From Planctomycetaceae bacterium (GTDB taxonomy: Bacteria; Planctomycetota; Planctomycetia; Pirellulales; Thermoguttaceae), in contig JAIRLW010000624.1 of NCBI GenBank assembly GCA_031259095.1, positions 1 through 6,429 of the forward strand: 6,429 nucleotides of DNA, given 5' to 3'. A model generated the notes under the pieces. That model saw nothing but the letters and a program-made list of their open reading frames with translations. It had not been told where the DNA came from and did not search any database. Of the stretch, positions 1 through 5,395 are shown piece by piece (the stretch's first letter is position 1; every line of letters starts with the position of its first letter). Made by a program: the position numbers and the translations under genes.

Positions 1-50
1 CTTCTTGAAACTACAGAACCATTTGTTCGTAATATTTTAAATTAAAACTA

Positions 51-1040
51 TTACAGTATCGAAAAATCTTTAACTTGTTCGTTTTTCACAACAAAAATTA
101 CTGTTTGACAGGAATGCCGGCAAACACGGATTGCGGCGGCGGACGGATTATATTTGCCGGAATTAGTGTAACGAAGAATCAATGTTCCGGCAAGTTCAAT
201 AGATTCCTGAATCTCTTCACCAATCAGCAACGCAGTAGGACCTTGAAAAGATTCAGGAATTAACAGAATCGATGATCGAGCGTCGGGTAGAGCGAACAAT
301 TCTTCCAAGCGTTTACAATGATTTTCGTTTCGGGCAACAACCATTTTCACCTTTGGTGAAATACGGAGTTGCCGACCGGCATTCAATATTTCGGCGTCCC
401 AGTTGGTCGGATGCGGTTCATGTTTGAACAGGTCGAAAACTTTCGGCGCGTAAGACTTTTCGCAAAGAGAACAACCAGTTGACGTCGGCGGAATTTTTTT
501 GATTCCCAACCGATGCGCCAACGCAATAGCCCGACCGCGTCCGCGTCCAGTGTAACTGTACAATTTTTTCCGGTCAAGTAATCCTTGTAATTCCGGTTGT
601 GTCGGAGTCATCGCTCCGGCAGAAAGCGGACGCACTAAATAACCGTCAAGTCCTGATTCCCGTTGAATAAGATAAAGTTGATGCAACATTTGGTTGTTCG
701 GACGTTGTCCAACCACATCGCCAGCCGCAACAAAATCGGCTCCGCGTTGTTCCATCTGTCCTTTGGCAACACAACACATTTCGATACGGCAATCAATACA
801 CGGATTCGCCGCTTTACCATAACCAAAACGCGGATGAGCAATCAATTCAATATATTTGTTATCGGTTCGGTAAACAATGAGTTCGATTCCAAGAGATTCC
901 GCCGCTTTTCGGGCTGATTCGGAATGGTCATAAAACGGAGTTACAAAATTCAATCCAATCGCTTCAATTCCTTGTTCTTGAAGAATCCGTGTTGCCAATA
1001 AACTGTCCAACCCGCCGGAAAAAAGAACTATCGTTTTCAT
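51..1040 (-). CDS. PP-loop ATPase, MnmA/ThiI-like tRNA thiolation family
   Basis: The 329-residue protein opens with a classical PP-loop, SGGLDS at residues 8-13, which binds ATP and adenylates a substrate in the N-type ATP pyrophosphatase superfamily. A GDVVGQRPNNQ motif (108-118) resembles the G-x-x-x-G-Q region of thiolases. NPCIDC (79-84) sits where MnmA carries its NP-x-x-x-C catalytic cysteine, and a second CxxC lies at 190-193 (GCSLCEK). The last 100 residues resemble the NFACT-R/DUF814-like tail seen in MnmA-like fusion proteins. By family, the likely role is cytoplasmic sulfur transfer to tRNA uridine, but the exact position modified is unknown. Homologues are often named tRNA 2-thiouridylase or, historically, tRNA methyltransferase. 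The ATG at 1040 is preceded by only a weak AAGG. The two CxxC pairs could hold an Fe-S cluster or zinc. I am confident of the PP-loop family and much less so of the substrate. Confidence 0.85.
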   Translation of the reverse strand: MKTIVLFSGGLDSLLATRILQEQGIEAIGLNFVTPFYDHSESARKAAESLGIELIVYRTDNKYIELIAHPRFGYGKAANPCIDCRIEMCCVAKGQMEQRGADFVAAGDVVGQRPNNQMLHQLYLIQRESGLDGYLVRPLSAGAMTPTQPELQGLLDRKKLYSYTGRGRGRAIALAHRLGIKKIPPTSTGCSLCEKSYAPKVFDLFKHEPHPTNWDAEILNAGRQLRISPKVKMVVARNENHCKRLEELFALPDARSSILLIPESFQGPTALLIGEEIQESIELAGTLILRYTNSGKYNPSAAAIRVCRHSCQTVIFVVKNEQVKDFSIL

Positions 1041-1084
1041 TGTGTTTGCCTTATCACTTCAGAATAGTAAAGAGTATCGAATCA

Positions 1085-1294
1085 GTAACGGTCTATGTTA
1101 ATTTTCGTATCATGAAATTTTCAAATTAAGATTTTCTAATATTATAATGATTTCCATTGTTTGGGTCAATCGGTCAAGAATCAACGGTACAACACACCGA
1201 GCCATCGTCAATTCCATGCGAACACACGGCAATGACGAAACGTTGTACTGAGTTATTGAATAGAGTTATTGAATAGATCGAAATAGACCGTTAC
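1085..1294. repeat. 12-bp inverted repeat flanking the divergent intergenic region, with a 13-bp tandem duplication
   Basis: GTAACGGTCTAT at 1085-1096 is the exact reverse complement of ATAGACCGTTAC at 1283-1294, 186 bases apart. Nested inside is a 7-bp inverted pair, GTACAAC (1187-1193) and GTTGTAC (1242-1248). GAGTTATTGAATA is present twice in tandem at 1250-1275. The left copy lies in the predicted leader of the PP-loop gene, and the right copy lies just upstream of the exbB -35 box. The pair could be operator sites shared by divergent promoters or the ends of a decayed element. Apart from these repeats and the two promoters, I see nothing in the 333-bp gap at 1041-1373. Confidence 0.5.
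1141..1169 (-). promoter_or_regulatory. Sigma-70-type promoter for the PP-loop gene
   Basis: Read on the minus strand, TTGACC (1164-1169) and TATAAT (1141-1146) are separated by exactly 17 bases. This is an almost perfect housekeeping promoter. It would start transcription near 1134, giving a leader of about 95 nt before the ATG at 1040. A second, weaker candidate lies closer to the gene: TTGAAA at 1119-1124 and TAACAT at 1095-1100 with an 18-base spacer. Confidence 0.6.
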
Positions 1295-1297
1295 CAC

Positions 1298-1326
1298 TTG
1301 CAAAATCCGTTTTTTAGGAGTAGAAT
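1298..1326 (+). promoter_or_regulatory. Sigma-70-type promoter for exbB-exbD
   Basis: TTGCAA (1298-1303) and TAGAAT (1321-1326) are 17 bases apart. The predicted transcript would start near 1333, about 40 nt before the exbB ATG. One arm of a 12-bp inverted repeat (1283-1294) ends three bases before the -35 box, a position suited to a regulator. The -10 sequence is identical to that of the predicted dfx promoter. Confidence 0.5.
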
Positions 1327-1373
1327 ATCGCACAAAATAGTTACACCAAACGTAAAACACAAAAACTTTACCA

Positions 1374-2240
1374 ATGAACATGATATTACGAATTATTTTA
1401 ATTATTGCGTTTTTTTTAATATCGGCATGTTCCAACGCTCAGGAAACAGAGTTAAATCTTGAGGGTCTTGATACGATTACTAAAAATACGACTAATGAAA
1501 CTAATGAAGAAGTTACCGCGACCGGTTCGGCTTCGGCAATCCCGCAGCAGCCTGTTTCGGCAGTGTCTTCCGAGATTCCGCCGTCTGAAACATCGTCGAA
1601 AAAACGTCAACATTCGTTTTGGACTTTGATTGCCGCTAGCGGTTTGATTGGTTACACAATTATTTTGTTATCGTTGTTTGCGGTTGCCCTGATCATCGAA
1701 TACGCATTGACCATTCGTTCCAAAATGCTGATGCCGCCCGGTTTTGCCGAGGAGGTTGTCCAACTTCTTTCGCAAGGGCAATGGGCAACGTCTGTACAGA
1801 AATGTCAAACCGATATAAGCCCGCTTGCGCAAATTCTTTATGCCGGTATGAAAGAATACGAATTGGGTTGGGGCGCAATCGAAAAAGCCGTCGAAGAAAT
1901 GACTGCCGAACAAGCATCACGACTGTATCGGAAAATTGAATATCTGAACGTTATCGGCAATATCGCTCCAATGCTTGGATTACTTGGAACGGTTGTCGGA
2001 ATGGTGACTGCGTTTCAGCAACTCGCCGAATCCGAAGGTTACGCCAGAGCCGCCGACCTTGCCGGAGGAATTTATCTCGCCCTCGTAACAACGGTCGAAG
2101 GATTACTTGTTGCCATTCCATGCTTAGCATTGTATTCGTTTTTCAGCAATAGAATCGCGGCGTTGATTGCCGAAACTGCTTTTGTTGCGGAACAAGTCTT
2201 GTCGCCGATTAAAAAGAGTTTTGCCCGAAAAAATAAGTAA
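1374..2240 (+). CDS. exbB: MotA/TolQ/ExbB proton channel family protein with N-terminal signal sequence
   Basis: This is an inner-membrane proton-channel subunit that, with ExbD, uses proton-motive force to energise TonB- or Tol-type transport. The core has three membrane segments near residues 82-110, 192-215 and 235-258. The conserved LGLLGTVVGMVTAFQQLA stretch is at 201-218, and the ALVTTVEGLLVAIP helix with its channel threonines (239-240) is at 236-249. At 288 residues it is longer than E. coli ExbB (244). The extra length is an N-terminal hydrophobic segment (residues 4-18) and a Ser/Thr/Glu-rich linker (23-80). The segment ends in ISAC, which fits a lipobox with Cys19; signal peptidase I cleavage after Ala22 is the alternative. 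The start may be 1374 or the Met codon at 1380, and neither has a Shine-Dalgarno. exbD follows after 43 bases. No tonB or receptor gene is present here, so the transported substrate is unknown. Confidence 0.9.
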   Translation: MNMILRIILIIAFFLISACSNAQETELNLEGLDTITKNTTNETNEEVTATGSASAIPQQPVSAVSSEIPPSETSSKKRQHSFWTLIAASGLIGYTIILLSLFAVALIIEYALTIRSKMLMPPGFAEEVVQLLSQGQWATSVQKCQTDISPLAQILYAGMKEYELGWGAIEKAVEEMTAEQASRLYRKIEYLNVIGNIAPMLGLLGTVVGMVTAFQQLAESEGYARAADLAGGIYLALVTTVEGLLVAIPCLALYSFFSNRIAALIAETAFVAEQVLSPIKKSFARKNK

Positions 2241-2248
2241 CTGTTTCT

Positions 2249-2287
2249 ATGGAATCATTAAACACAAGCCTGCAAACATTCCCATGA
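2249..2287 (+). other. Possible 12-codon coupling ORF between exbB and exbD
   Basis: Eight bases after the exbB stop, an ATG opens a 12-codon frame (MESLNTSLQTFP). Its TGA stop (2285-2287) overlaps the exbD ATG (2284-2286) as ATGA. exbD has no visible Shine-Dalgarno, so termination and re-initiation from this small frame could supply ribosomes to it. It has no clear ribosome-binding site of its own, and an ORF this short can arise by chance. Confidence 0.22.
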
Positions 2288-2718
2288 AAACGCCGGATTA
2301 TTTAAAACCGAAAAGTTTTTCGTTGAATCTTACGCCGATGATTGATGTTGTCTTTTTGCTCATCATATTTTTTATTGTCTCAAGTAATCTGATTCAGCAG
2401 GATATTTCTGTACCGGTTGATCTTCCTGAAGCCGAAACCGCTAAAGTAACCGGCGAACCGGAAACACGCAAAATGACGATCAATATTCCGCAATCGGGAA
2501 CAATTCTGGTTGGAACACAATTAGTTGATCGAAATCAGTTACGCGAACTTCTGATTCAGCAACGACAAATGGGCGGTGAAAAAATGGAACTTCGTATTCG
2601 TACCAATAAAAGCGTTCCTTTTGGCGAAATCGCACCGATTCTTGTTTTTGCTGCCGACTGCGGTATCTGGAATGTTTCGTTTGCCGTGACAGAAAAACAT
2701 TCGTCCGTCCGCCAATAA
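2284..2718 (+). CDS. exbD: Biopolymer transport protein ExbD/TolR family
   Basis: This is the 144-residue partner of ExbB. It has a short cytoplasmic N-terminus, a single membrane helix (about 17-34) and a periplasmic domain. The LTPMIDVVFLLIIFFIV segment (16-32) is the family signature, and Asp21 matches the proton-relaying aspartate of ExbD/TolR. The periplasmic part shows the usual pattern: a 'MTINIPQSGTILVGTQLVD' strand region (64-82), then an 'LRIRTNKSVPFGEIAPIL' region (103-120). The ATG at 2284 is chosen because an upstream in-frame Met at 2167 would add 39 residues lying inside exbB, and because ExbD proteins begin a few residues before the TPMID helix. No Shine-Dalgarno precedes it; its ATG overlaps the stop of a 12-codon frame, suggesting translational coupling. 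It is probably co-transcribed with exbB and ends in a hairpin-rich convergent gap. Confidence 0.92.
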   Translation: MKTPDYLKPKSFSLNLTPMIDVVFLLIIFFIVSSNLIQQDISVPVDLPEAETAKVTGEPETRKMTINIPQSGTILVGTQLVDRNQLRELLIQQRQMGGEKMELRIRTNKSVPFGEIAPILVFAADCGIWNVSFAVTEKHSSVRQ

Positions 2719-2746
2719 CGGAAATAACCGCCGAAAAAGAGTAAGA

Positions 2747-2856
2747 GCAACTTCTAAAAACCAGTAAAAGGGAAATTCGACTGAAATCGACCCAAATCGA
2801 TTTTAGTCGATTTCGGTCGATTTCGGTTGATCAAAAAACAAGTTTTTGGAAGTTGC
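2747..2856. repeat. Nested inverted-repeat element between convergent genes (possible two-way terminator)
   Basis: The outer arms GCAACTTCTAAAAAC (2747-2761) and GTTTTTGGAAGTTGC (2842-2856) are complementary at 14 of 15 positions, and the exception is a G-T wobble. Inside are further pairs: CGACTGAAATCGACC (2778-2792) with 2815-2829 at 13 of 15, or alternatively a perfect 9-bp stem, 2783-2791 with 2806-2814. The element occupies most of the gap between exbD and the convergent HAD gene, so it could stop transcription from both sides. There is no clean GC-rich stem plus U-tract, so it could equally be a small REP/MITE-like repeat. Confidence 0.5.
2777..2830. repeat. 10-bp phased TCGA array (about six units)
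   Basis: TCGA occurs at 2777, 2787, 2797, 2807 and 2817, exactly ten bases apart, and a variant TTGA occurs at 2827. The best-conserved unit is TTTCGGTCGA-like. The spacing is close to one helical turn. Because TCGA is its own reverse complement, the array also generates the inner hairpins of the surrounding element. A shorter, related copy is at 4412-4428. Confidence 0.7.
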
Positions 2857-2866
2857 CCAATGATTA

Positions 2867-3514
2867 TTACAACATCTCCAACAGGCAATGCCGCAATTCC
2901 ATGACGGAAAATAAAATTTTATCCGGTTTAGCGGTTTGTAATTTTTCCGGTTCCGCAGTACTTGCCCACGCCGCACTGAAAATCGGCATCGACACGCTGC
3001 GGGTAGCATGAATATCGCTGAGAGCATCGCCGATATACACGGCGTCTTGCGGCTGTAGATGGAATTTCTCTAAGATGTTACACAATCCTTCCGGCTTGTT
3101 CGGACGATACGGCGAACCGGCTTCAACCGCATCGAAAACATGTTCCAGACCGAACATTTCCAACGTAATCTGTAATGATTTCCATCCCTTGCCCGTAACA
3201 AGTGCAAGATAAATCTTTCTGATTTTCAACTCATCGAATATTTCCCGAATACCGTCAAACGGTTGCGGACACAACGAGCGGTGTAACAGACGATACTGTT
3301 CCAGAAAACGTTTGACGCATTCTTCGGCGTGATCGGGAACCAGTGTTTTCATCGTTCCTTCTTCCGAAGGTCCGAAGGCCGCCAGTATTTCTGCATCAGT
3401 TAGCGGATGTTTCAAAAACGGTTCCGCAGCACGGCGGAACGACTCAATACAAAGCGGAAGCGTATCCGCAATCGTTCCATCCATGTCAAAAATCACACAT
3501 TTTAACGGTCGCAT
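2867..3514 (-). CDS. HAD-superfamily hydrolase, phosphoglycolate phosphatase-like
   Basis: This 215-residue cytoplasmic phosphatase carries all four HAD motifs. Motif I is FDMDGT (9-14) with nucleophile Asp10 and acid/base Asp12. Motif II is LVTGKG with Thr107. Motif III is Lys140 in RPNKPEG. Motif IV is GDALSD (162-167) with Asp163 and Asp167. An alpha-helical cap lies between motifs I and II (about 17-85), as in the Gph/beta-phosphoglucomutase subfamily. The length is typical of Gph-like proteins. The family acts on small phosphorylated metabolites, so the substrate (phosphoglycolate, a sugar phosphate or pyrophosphate) cannot be read from sequence. The ATG at 3514 is well supported by an AAAGGTGAT Shine-Dalgarno about six bases upstream. 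It lies 120 bases downstream of the DUF1080 gene in the same direction and converges with exbD. Confidence 0.9.
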   Translation of the reverse strand: MRPLKCVIFDMDGTIADTLPLCIESFRRAAEPFLKHPLTDAEILAAFGPSEEGTMKTLVPDHAEECVKRFLEQYRLLHRSLCPQPFDGIREIFDELKIRKIYLALVTGKGWKSLQITLEMFGLEHVFDAVEAGSPYRPNKPEGLCNILEKFHLQPQDAVYIGDALSDIHATRSVSMPIFSAAWASTAEPEKLQTAKPDKILFSVMELRHCLLEML

Positions 3515-3561
3515 AATAAATCACCTTTTGTCTAAACACAAATTGGTCTTAAAGATTATTT

Positions 3562-3597
3562 GTCCCATTAGTCCCTATCGTCCCTCCTGTCCCTAAA
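3562..3597. repeat. 9-bp tandem repeat, four GTCCC-N4 units
   Basis: Four consecutive 9-bp units begin with GTCCC: GTCCCATTA, GTCCCTATC, GTCCCTCCT and GTCCCTAAA. The first five bases are invariant and the last four vary. On the minus strand this reads GGGAC every nine bases, about 50 to 80 bases upstream of the HAD start. An 8-bp inverted pair (TATTTGTC 3557-3564 with GACAAATA 3619-3626) brackets the array. It could be a dispersed short tandem repeat or a leader element for the HAD gene. Confidence 0.65.
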
Positions 3598-3634
3598 ATG
3601 TTCAGGTGAGACAAAAGAGACAAATAGAAAACAA

Positions 3635-4279
3635 TCAGTCCGGTAATTTTTTCAGGAAAATATTTTTGAATGCCGGAATACTTTTAGGATCATGTTGTTG
3701 AAGGGCGATGTAACCTTTTTGGCTAATCCGTTTGTTCTGTTCCGTAATTTTTTCATTTTGCGAAACACCGCCTTTTTCCATCGGATCAACATAGATATAC
3801 AATAATTTACTGTTGACGCGGACTTCAAGCGTATTACCTTTGAGAATGAGATGATAATTGAACCATTCATTATCGTTGTGCGGAGCGTTGAATATTTTGA
3901 TAATATTGTACAAACTGCCGGTTTTAACCGGATCGCCGTGTGAAGAATTAACCTGAAGTTCAAAACCGGTTACGGGCCACGATTCCTCTTGCCATTGTGA
4001 TTTGACGTACACGCCGGAGTTTCCGCCTGCGCTGATTTTGACGTCCATTTTGACTTCAAAATTTTTGAGTTCTTCCATGTAGTAAAGATGGTTACGATTA
4101 CCTTTACCGACAATCGTTCCGTCTTTAACTTCAAAACCTTCATATTTTTCATTCGATTTCCAACCGTCAAGATTTTTTCCGTTGAAAATTTTGACCCAAC
4201 CATCTTCCTGCGCCCGAACAACTGAAATGGTTAAAACCAACGCAACAACAGTCAACAAAATAGTGGAGGTACGTTTCAT
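3635..4279 (-). CDS. Secreted DUF1080 (3-keto-disaccharide hydrolase) family protein
   Basis: This is a 214-residue exported protein. Residues 1-23 form a clear signal peptide: basic MKR, a hydrophobic core and VRA before Gln24. The rest is one DUF1080 / PF06439 jelly-roll domain. Its marks are IFNGKNLDGW (31-40), NSGVYVK (87-93), GFELQV (105-110), TGSLYN (120-125), NEWFNYHLILKGN (137-149) and GYIALQQHDP with an FKNIFLKKL tail (189-212). Some family members hydrolyse 3-keto-glycosides, so a role in periplasmic or surface sugar breakdown is plausible but inferred. The family is greatly expanded in Planctomycetes. I chose the ATG at 4279 rather than 4348 because it begins the signal peptide directly, has AAGGA seven bases upstream, and 4348 lies at or before the predicted transcription start. 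No oxidoreductase partner for a keto-sugar pathway is nearby. Confidence 0.9.
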   Translation of the reverse strand: MKRTSTILLTVVALVLTISVVRAQEDGWVKIFNGKNLDGWKSNEKYEGFEVKDGTIVGKGNRNHLYYMEELKNFEVKMDVKISAGGNSGVYVKSQWQEESWPVTGFELQVNSSHGDPVKTGSLYNIIKIFNAPHNDNEWFNYHLILKGNTLEVRVNSKLLYIYVDPMEKGGVSQNEKITEQNKRISQKGYIALQQHDPKSIPAFKNIFLKKLPD

Positions 4280-4346
4280 AAAACGATCCTTTCTGAGTAA
4301 GGAGGTGAAATAATCGAGATTGTTACAGCAACAATCGCTAAGTTTC
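4280..4346 (-). promoter_or_regulatory. Structured mRNA leader with SD-sequestering hairpin
   Basis: The predicted 5' leader of the DUF1080 gene can form two hairpins. The first is a perfect 7-bp stem, GATTGTT with AACAATC, and a 5-nt loop (4318-4336). The second pairs an anti-SD-like TCCTT (4299-4303) with the Shine-Dalgarno AAGGA (4287-4291) across a 7-nt loop. The leader segment CACCTCCTTA resembles the 3' tail of 16S rRNA, so it could hide the ribosome-binding site. This suggests translational control; no known riboswitch class is recognised. Confidence 0.35.
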
Positions 4347-4352
4347 ATTGAA

Positions 4353-4380
4353 AATATAGCAGATAAATCGCGGCGTTCAA
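4353..4380 (-). promoter_or_regulatory. Extended -10 promoter for the DUF1080 gene
   Basis: On the minus strand, TTGAAC (4375-4380) is followed after 16 bases by TATATT (4353-4358), with TGC directly before the -10 hexamer (extended -10). Transcription would begin near 4346, giving a leader of about 67 nt and making this gene at least partly independent of the ABC gene upstream. Confidence 0.55.
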
Positions 4381-4411
4381 GTAATGACGTTCTTGTTCGA
4401 GTTTATTTTAT

Positions 4412-4428
4412 TCGATTTCAGCCGATTT
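4412..4428. repeat. Short copy of the TCGATTTC repeat
   Basis: TCGATTTCAGCCGATTT here matches 2807-2823 (TCGATTTCGGTCGATTT) at 15 of 17 positions, and the two half-units are again ten bases apart. It overlaps the stop codon of the ABC ATPase gene (4427-4429), so the last codon region may have been captured from a dispersed repeat. Confidence 0.45.
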
Positions 4429-5353
4429 ATTGTAACCGTCCTTGGGTGATATTGAGGAAAAGGTCTTCCAAATGGGCTTTATGTTGACGAAATTCCGCGA
4501 TTTGTACGCCTTTAGCGATCAGCGACGCCAATAAGACGCTGTCGTCGTCGGAGGTTAGTAACGCGGCAACTTCATCACCGGTAATTTGTGCCGTTTCGAC
4601 CACCGGTTCTTCGAGCACCAATTTCAATAATGTTTCCAGATCATAATTTTTTGCCCGAATCATGGTCATTGGTCTCATGTCCATTGATTCGATAATATGT
4701 TCGATTTTTCCGGCGCGAAGTAGTTGCCCGCGTTCGATGAACGCCGCGCCATCGCAGATTTCGCCAAGTTCACTGAGAATATGAGAACTGATCAGAATTG
4801 CTTTTCCTTGTTCGCGCAACGCTTTTAAGAGTTCTCGGAGTTCGATTCGCGCTCGCGGATCCAATCCTGCCGCCGGTTCGTCGAGAACGAGAACCATCGG
4901 TTCATGAACAATCGCCCGCGCCAAACTAACCCGTTGTTTCATTCCTTTTGATATTTGGGCAATTGTTTTATCCTTAAATTCGGTTAATCCGGTGAATTCT
5001 TCAATATTCCGAACAATGGCATCCCGTTTCGGGTTCCGCAACCCGTAAGCGCGGGCGAAAAAATCGAGATATTCGTGAACCGTAATATCCTTATGAGCCG
5101 GTAAGGAATCCGGCATATACCCTACCATTTTCCGTACTTGATCAGGATATTGCACCACACTGATTCCATCGACAAAAATATCGCCGGAAGTTGGATCGTC
5201 TAGTGTGGCGAGGATACGCATAGCGGTTGTTTTTCCGGCTCCGTTCGGACCGACAAATCCATAAATCTGACCGCCGCAAAACGAAAACGAAATATCATCA
5301 ACGGCTTTGGTATTCGGAAAATACCGCTTTAATTGCGCTATGTTGACTTCCAT
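4427..5353 (-). CDS. ABC transporter ATP-binding protein (ABC-2/NatA-like), orphan
   Basis: This is a 308-residue cytoplasmic ATPase. Walker A is GPNGAGKTT (35-43). The signature is ISKGMKQR (134-141), the form typical of ABC-2/NatA-type exporters. Walker B is VLVLDEP (154-160) with Asp158 and Glu159. The D-loop is AGLD (162-165) and the switch histidine is His191. At the Q-loop position the sequence reads GYMPD, with Asp82 rather than the usual Gln. A roughly 80-residue C-terminal extension after residue 225 is normal for this group. By family it would drive an ABC-2 permease exporting a drug, lipid or polysaccharide. No permease gene lies on either side here. The ATG at 5353 is chosen because NatA-like proteins start a few residues before the first strand; the frame is open back to a TTG at 5506, but that part runs through an inverted-repeat element. 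No clear Shine-Dalgarno is visible. Confidence 0.88.
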   Translation of the reverse strand: MEVNIAQLKRYFPNTKAVDDISFSFCGGQIYGFVGPNGAGKTTAMRILATLDDPTSGDIFVDGISVVQYPDQVRKMVGYMPDSLPAHKDITVHEYLDFFARAYGLRNPKRDAIVRNIEEFTGLTEFKDKTIAQISKGMKQRVSLARAIVHEPMVLVLDEPAAGLDPRARIELRELLKALREQGKAILISSHILSELGEICDGAAFIERGQLLRAGKIEHIIESMDMRPMTMIRAKNYDLETLLKLVLEEPVVETAQITGDEVAALLTSDDDSVLLASLIAKGVQIAEFRQHKAHLEDLFLNITQGRLQ

Positions 5354-5395
5354 AAAAAACAGTTGTTGGTGAAAAAGTAAAAGGTAACTTCTAAA

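Noticed and set aside
383..917. Several overlapping ORFs on both strands within the PP-loop gene
   Set aside because: They are shadows of the real gene in other frames, with no domain, start signal or context.
1253..1435. 60-codon minus-strand ORF across the exbB promoter
   Set aside because: It is built from AT-rich promoter and signal-peptide DNA read backwards, with no ribosome-binding site or recognisable domain.
2167..2283. Longer exbD start inside exbB
   Set aside because: It would add 39 basic residues encoded in another frame of exbB, unlike any ExbD; the Met at 2284 fits the family.
3562..3597. Possible CRISPR array at the short repeats
   Set aside because: The repeats are 5-9 bp with 4-bp variable parts and no cas genes; the other arrays in the window are also far too short for CRISPR repeats and spacers.
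4299..4307. AAGGAGGTG on the plus strand, a perfect Shine-Dalgarno
   Set aside because: No ATG frame of useful length follows on that strand. It is better read as an anti-SD on the minus-strand leader transcript.
4280..4348. Upstream ATG at 4348 for the DUF1080 gene
   Set aside because: It would put 23 Cys-rich residues before a normal signal peptide and lies at or before the predicted transcript start; the ATG at 4279 has a proper Shine-Dalgarno.
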